Assembly (NCBI GenBank): GCA_029052265.1
Contig: JAIDJJ010000315.1
Coordinates: forward strand, 1-6,243
From: Muribaculaceae bacterium
Lineage (GTDB): Bacteria; Bacteroidota; Bacteroidia; Bacteroidales; Muribaculaceae
Direction: 5' to 3'
Length of the DNA: 6,243 nucleotides
This document shows, one piece after another, positions 6,240 through 6,243 of the stretch. The notes under the pieces were generated by a model, which saw only the letters and a list, made by a program, of their open reading frames with translations, did not search any database and was not told where the DNA came from. A program made the translations under genes and the position numbers. Position 1 is the stretch's first letter. Each line of letters starts with the position of its first letter.

Positions 6240-6243
6240 AAAA

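Larger units (their letters stand above)
5816..6243. other. Gene-free upstream region
   Basis: I see no credible coding frame in these 428 bp. In order away from yqeY, it holds an AT-rich leader (5816 to about 5887), a promoter candidate (5893-5924), a dyad (5911-5933), two copies of CATTAGCCCC (5957-5977), a plain AT-rich stretch to about 6075, and the fold-back element (6076-6239). I found no tRNA or CRISPR repeat. Confidence 0.7.

Overview
The window reads as a stretch of Bacteroidales chromosome, possibly Muribaculaceae-like. That placement is inferred from protein style and from one upstream sequence matching the Bacteroidetes promoter form (TTG, 20 bp, TAnnTTTG); nothing here fixes genus or species. 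GC content looks like the mid-40s percent by eye. All six genes I accept lie on the minus strand, so transcription runs from high to low coordinates.

In transcription order: a 428-bp gene-free stretch (5816-6243) holds a good promoter candidate, a dyad over its -33 region, a short 10-bp tandem repeat and, at the right edge, a roughly 164-bp fold-back element with 17-bp perfect terminal inverted repeats. Then come a YqeY/GatB-domain protein (5360-5815) and, 11 bp on, seryl-tRNA synthetase serS (4077-5348), both linked to tRNA charging. After a 92-bp gap with an imperfect stem-loop comes a 259-residue protein-kinase fold with a C-terminal membrane anchor (3205-3984). It has lost the catalytic Asp and the DFG Asp, so it looks like a pseudokinase. 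A 104-bp gap follows with a perfect 12-bp hairpin and a smaller related palindrome.

The last three genes form a tight block: a YghO-like GNAT protein (1973-3100), the menaquinone/ubiquinone methyltransferase menG/ubiE (1149-1973) and a U32-family Fe-S protein (28-1149). Both junctions are the same TAATG stop/start overlap, so the three are very probably co-transcribed and translationally coupled.

Most of the window is ordinary housekeeping. The points worth a second look are the fold-back element, the membrane-anchored pseudokinase, an in-frame TAA that seems to cut the U32 protein short of its usual C-terminus, a spacer-like insertion in MenG, and two related ATGCC palindromes upstream of the GNAT gene. 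I did not find a convincing new multi-gene system.
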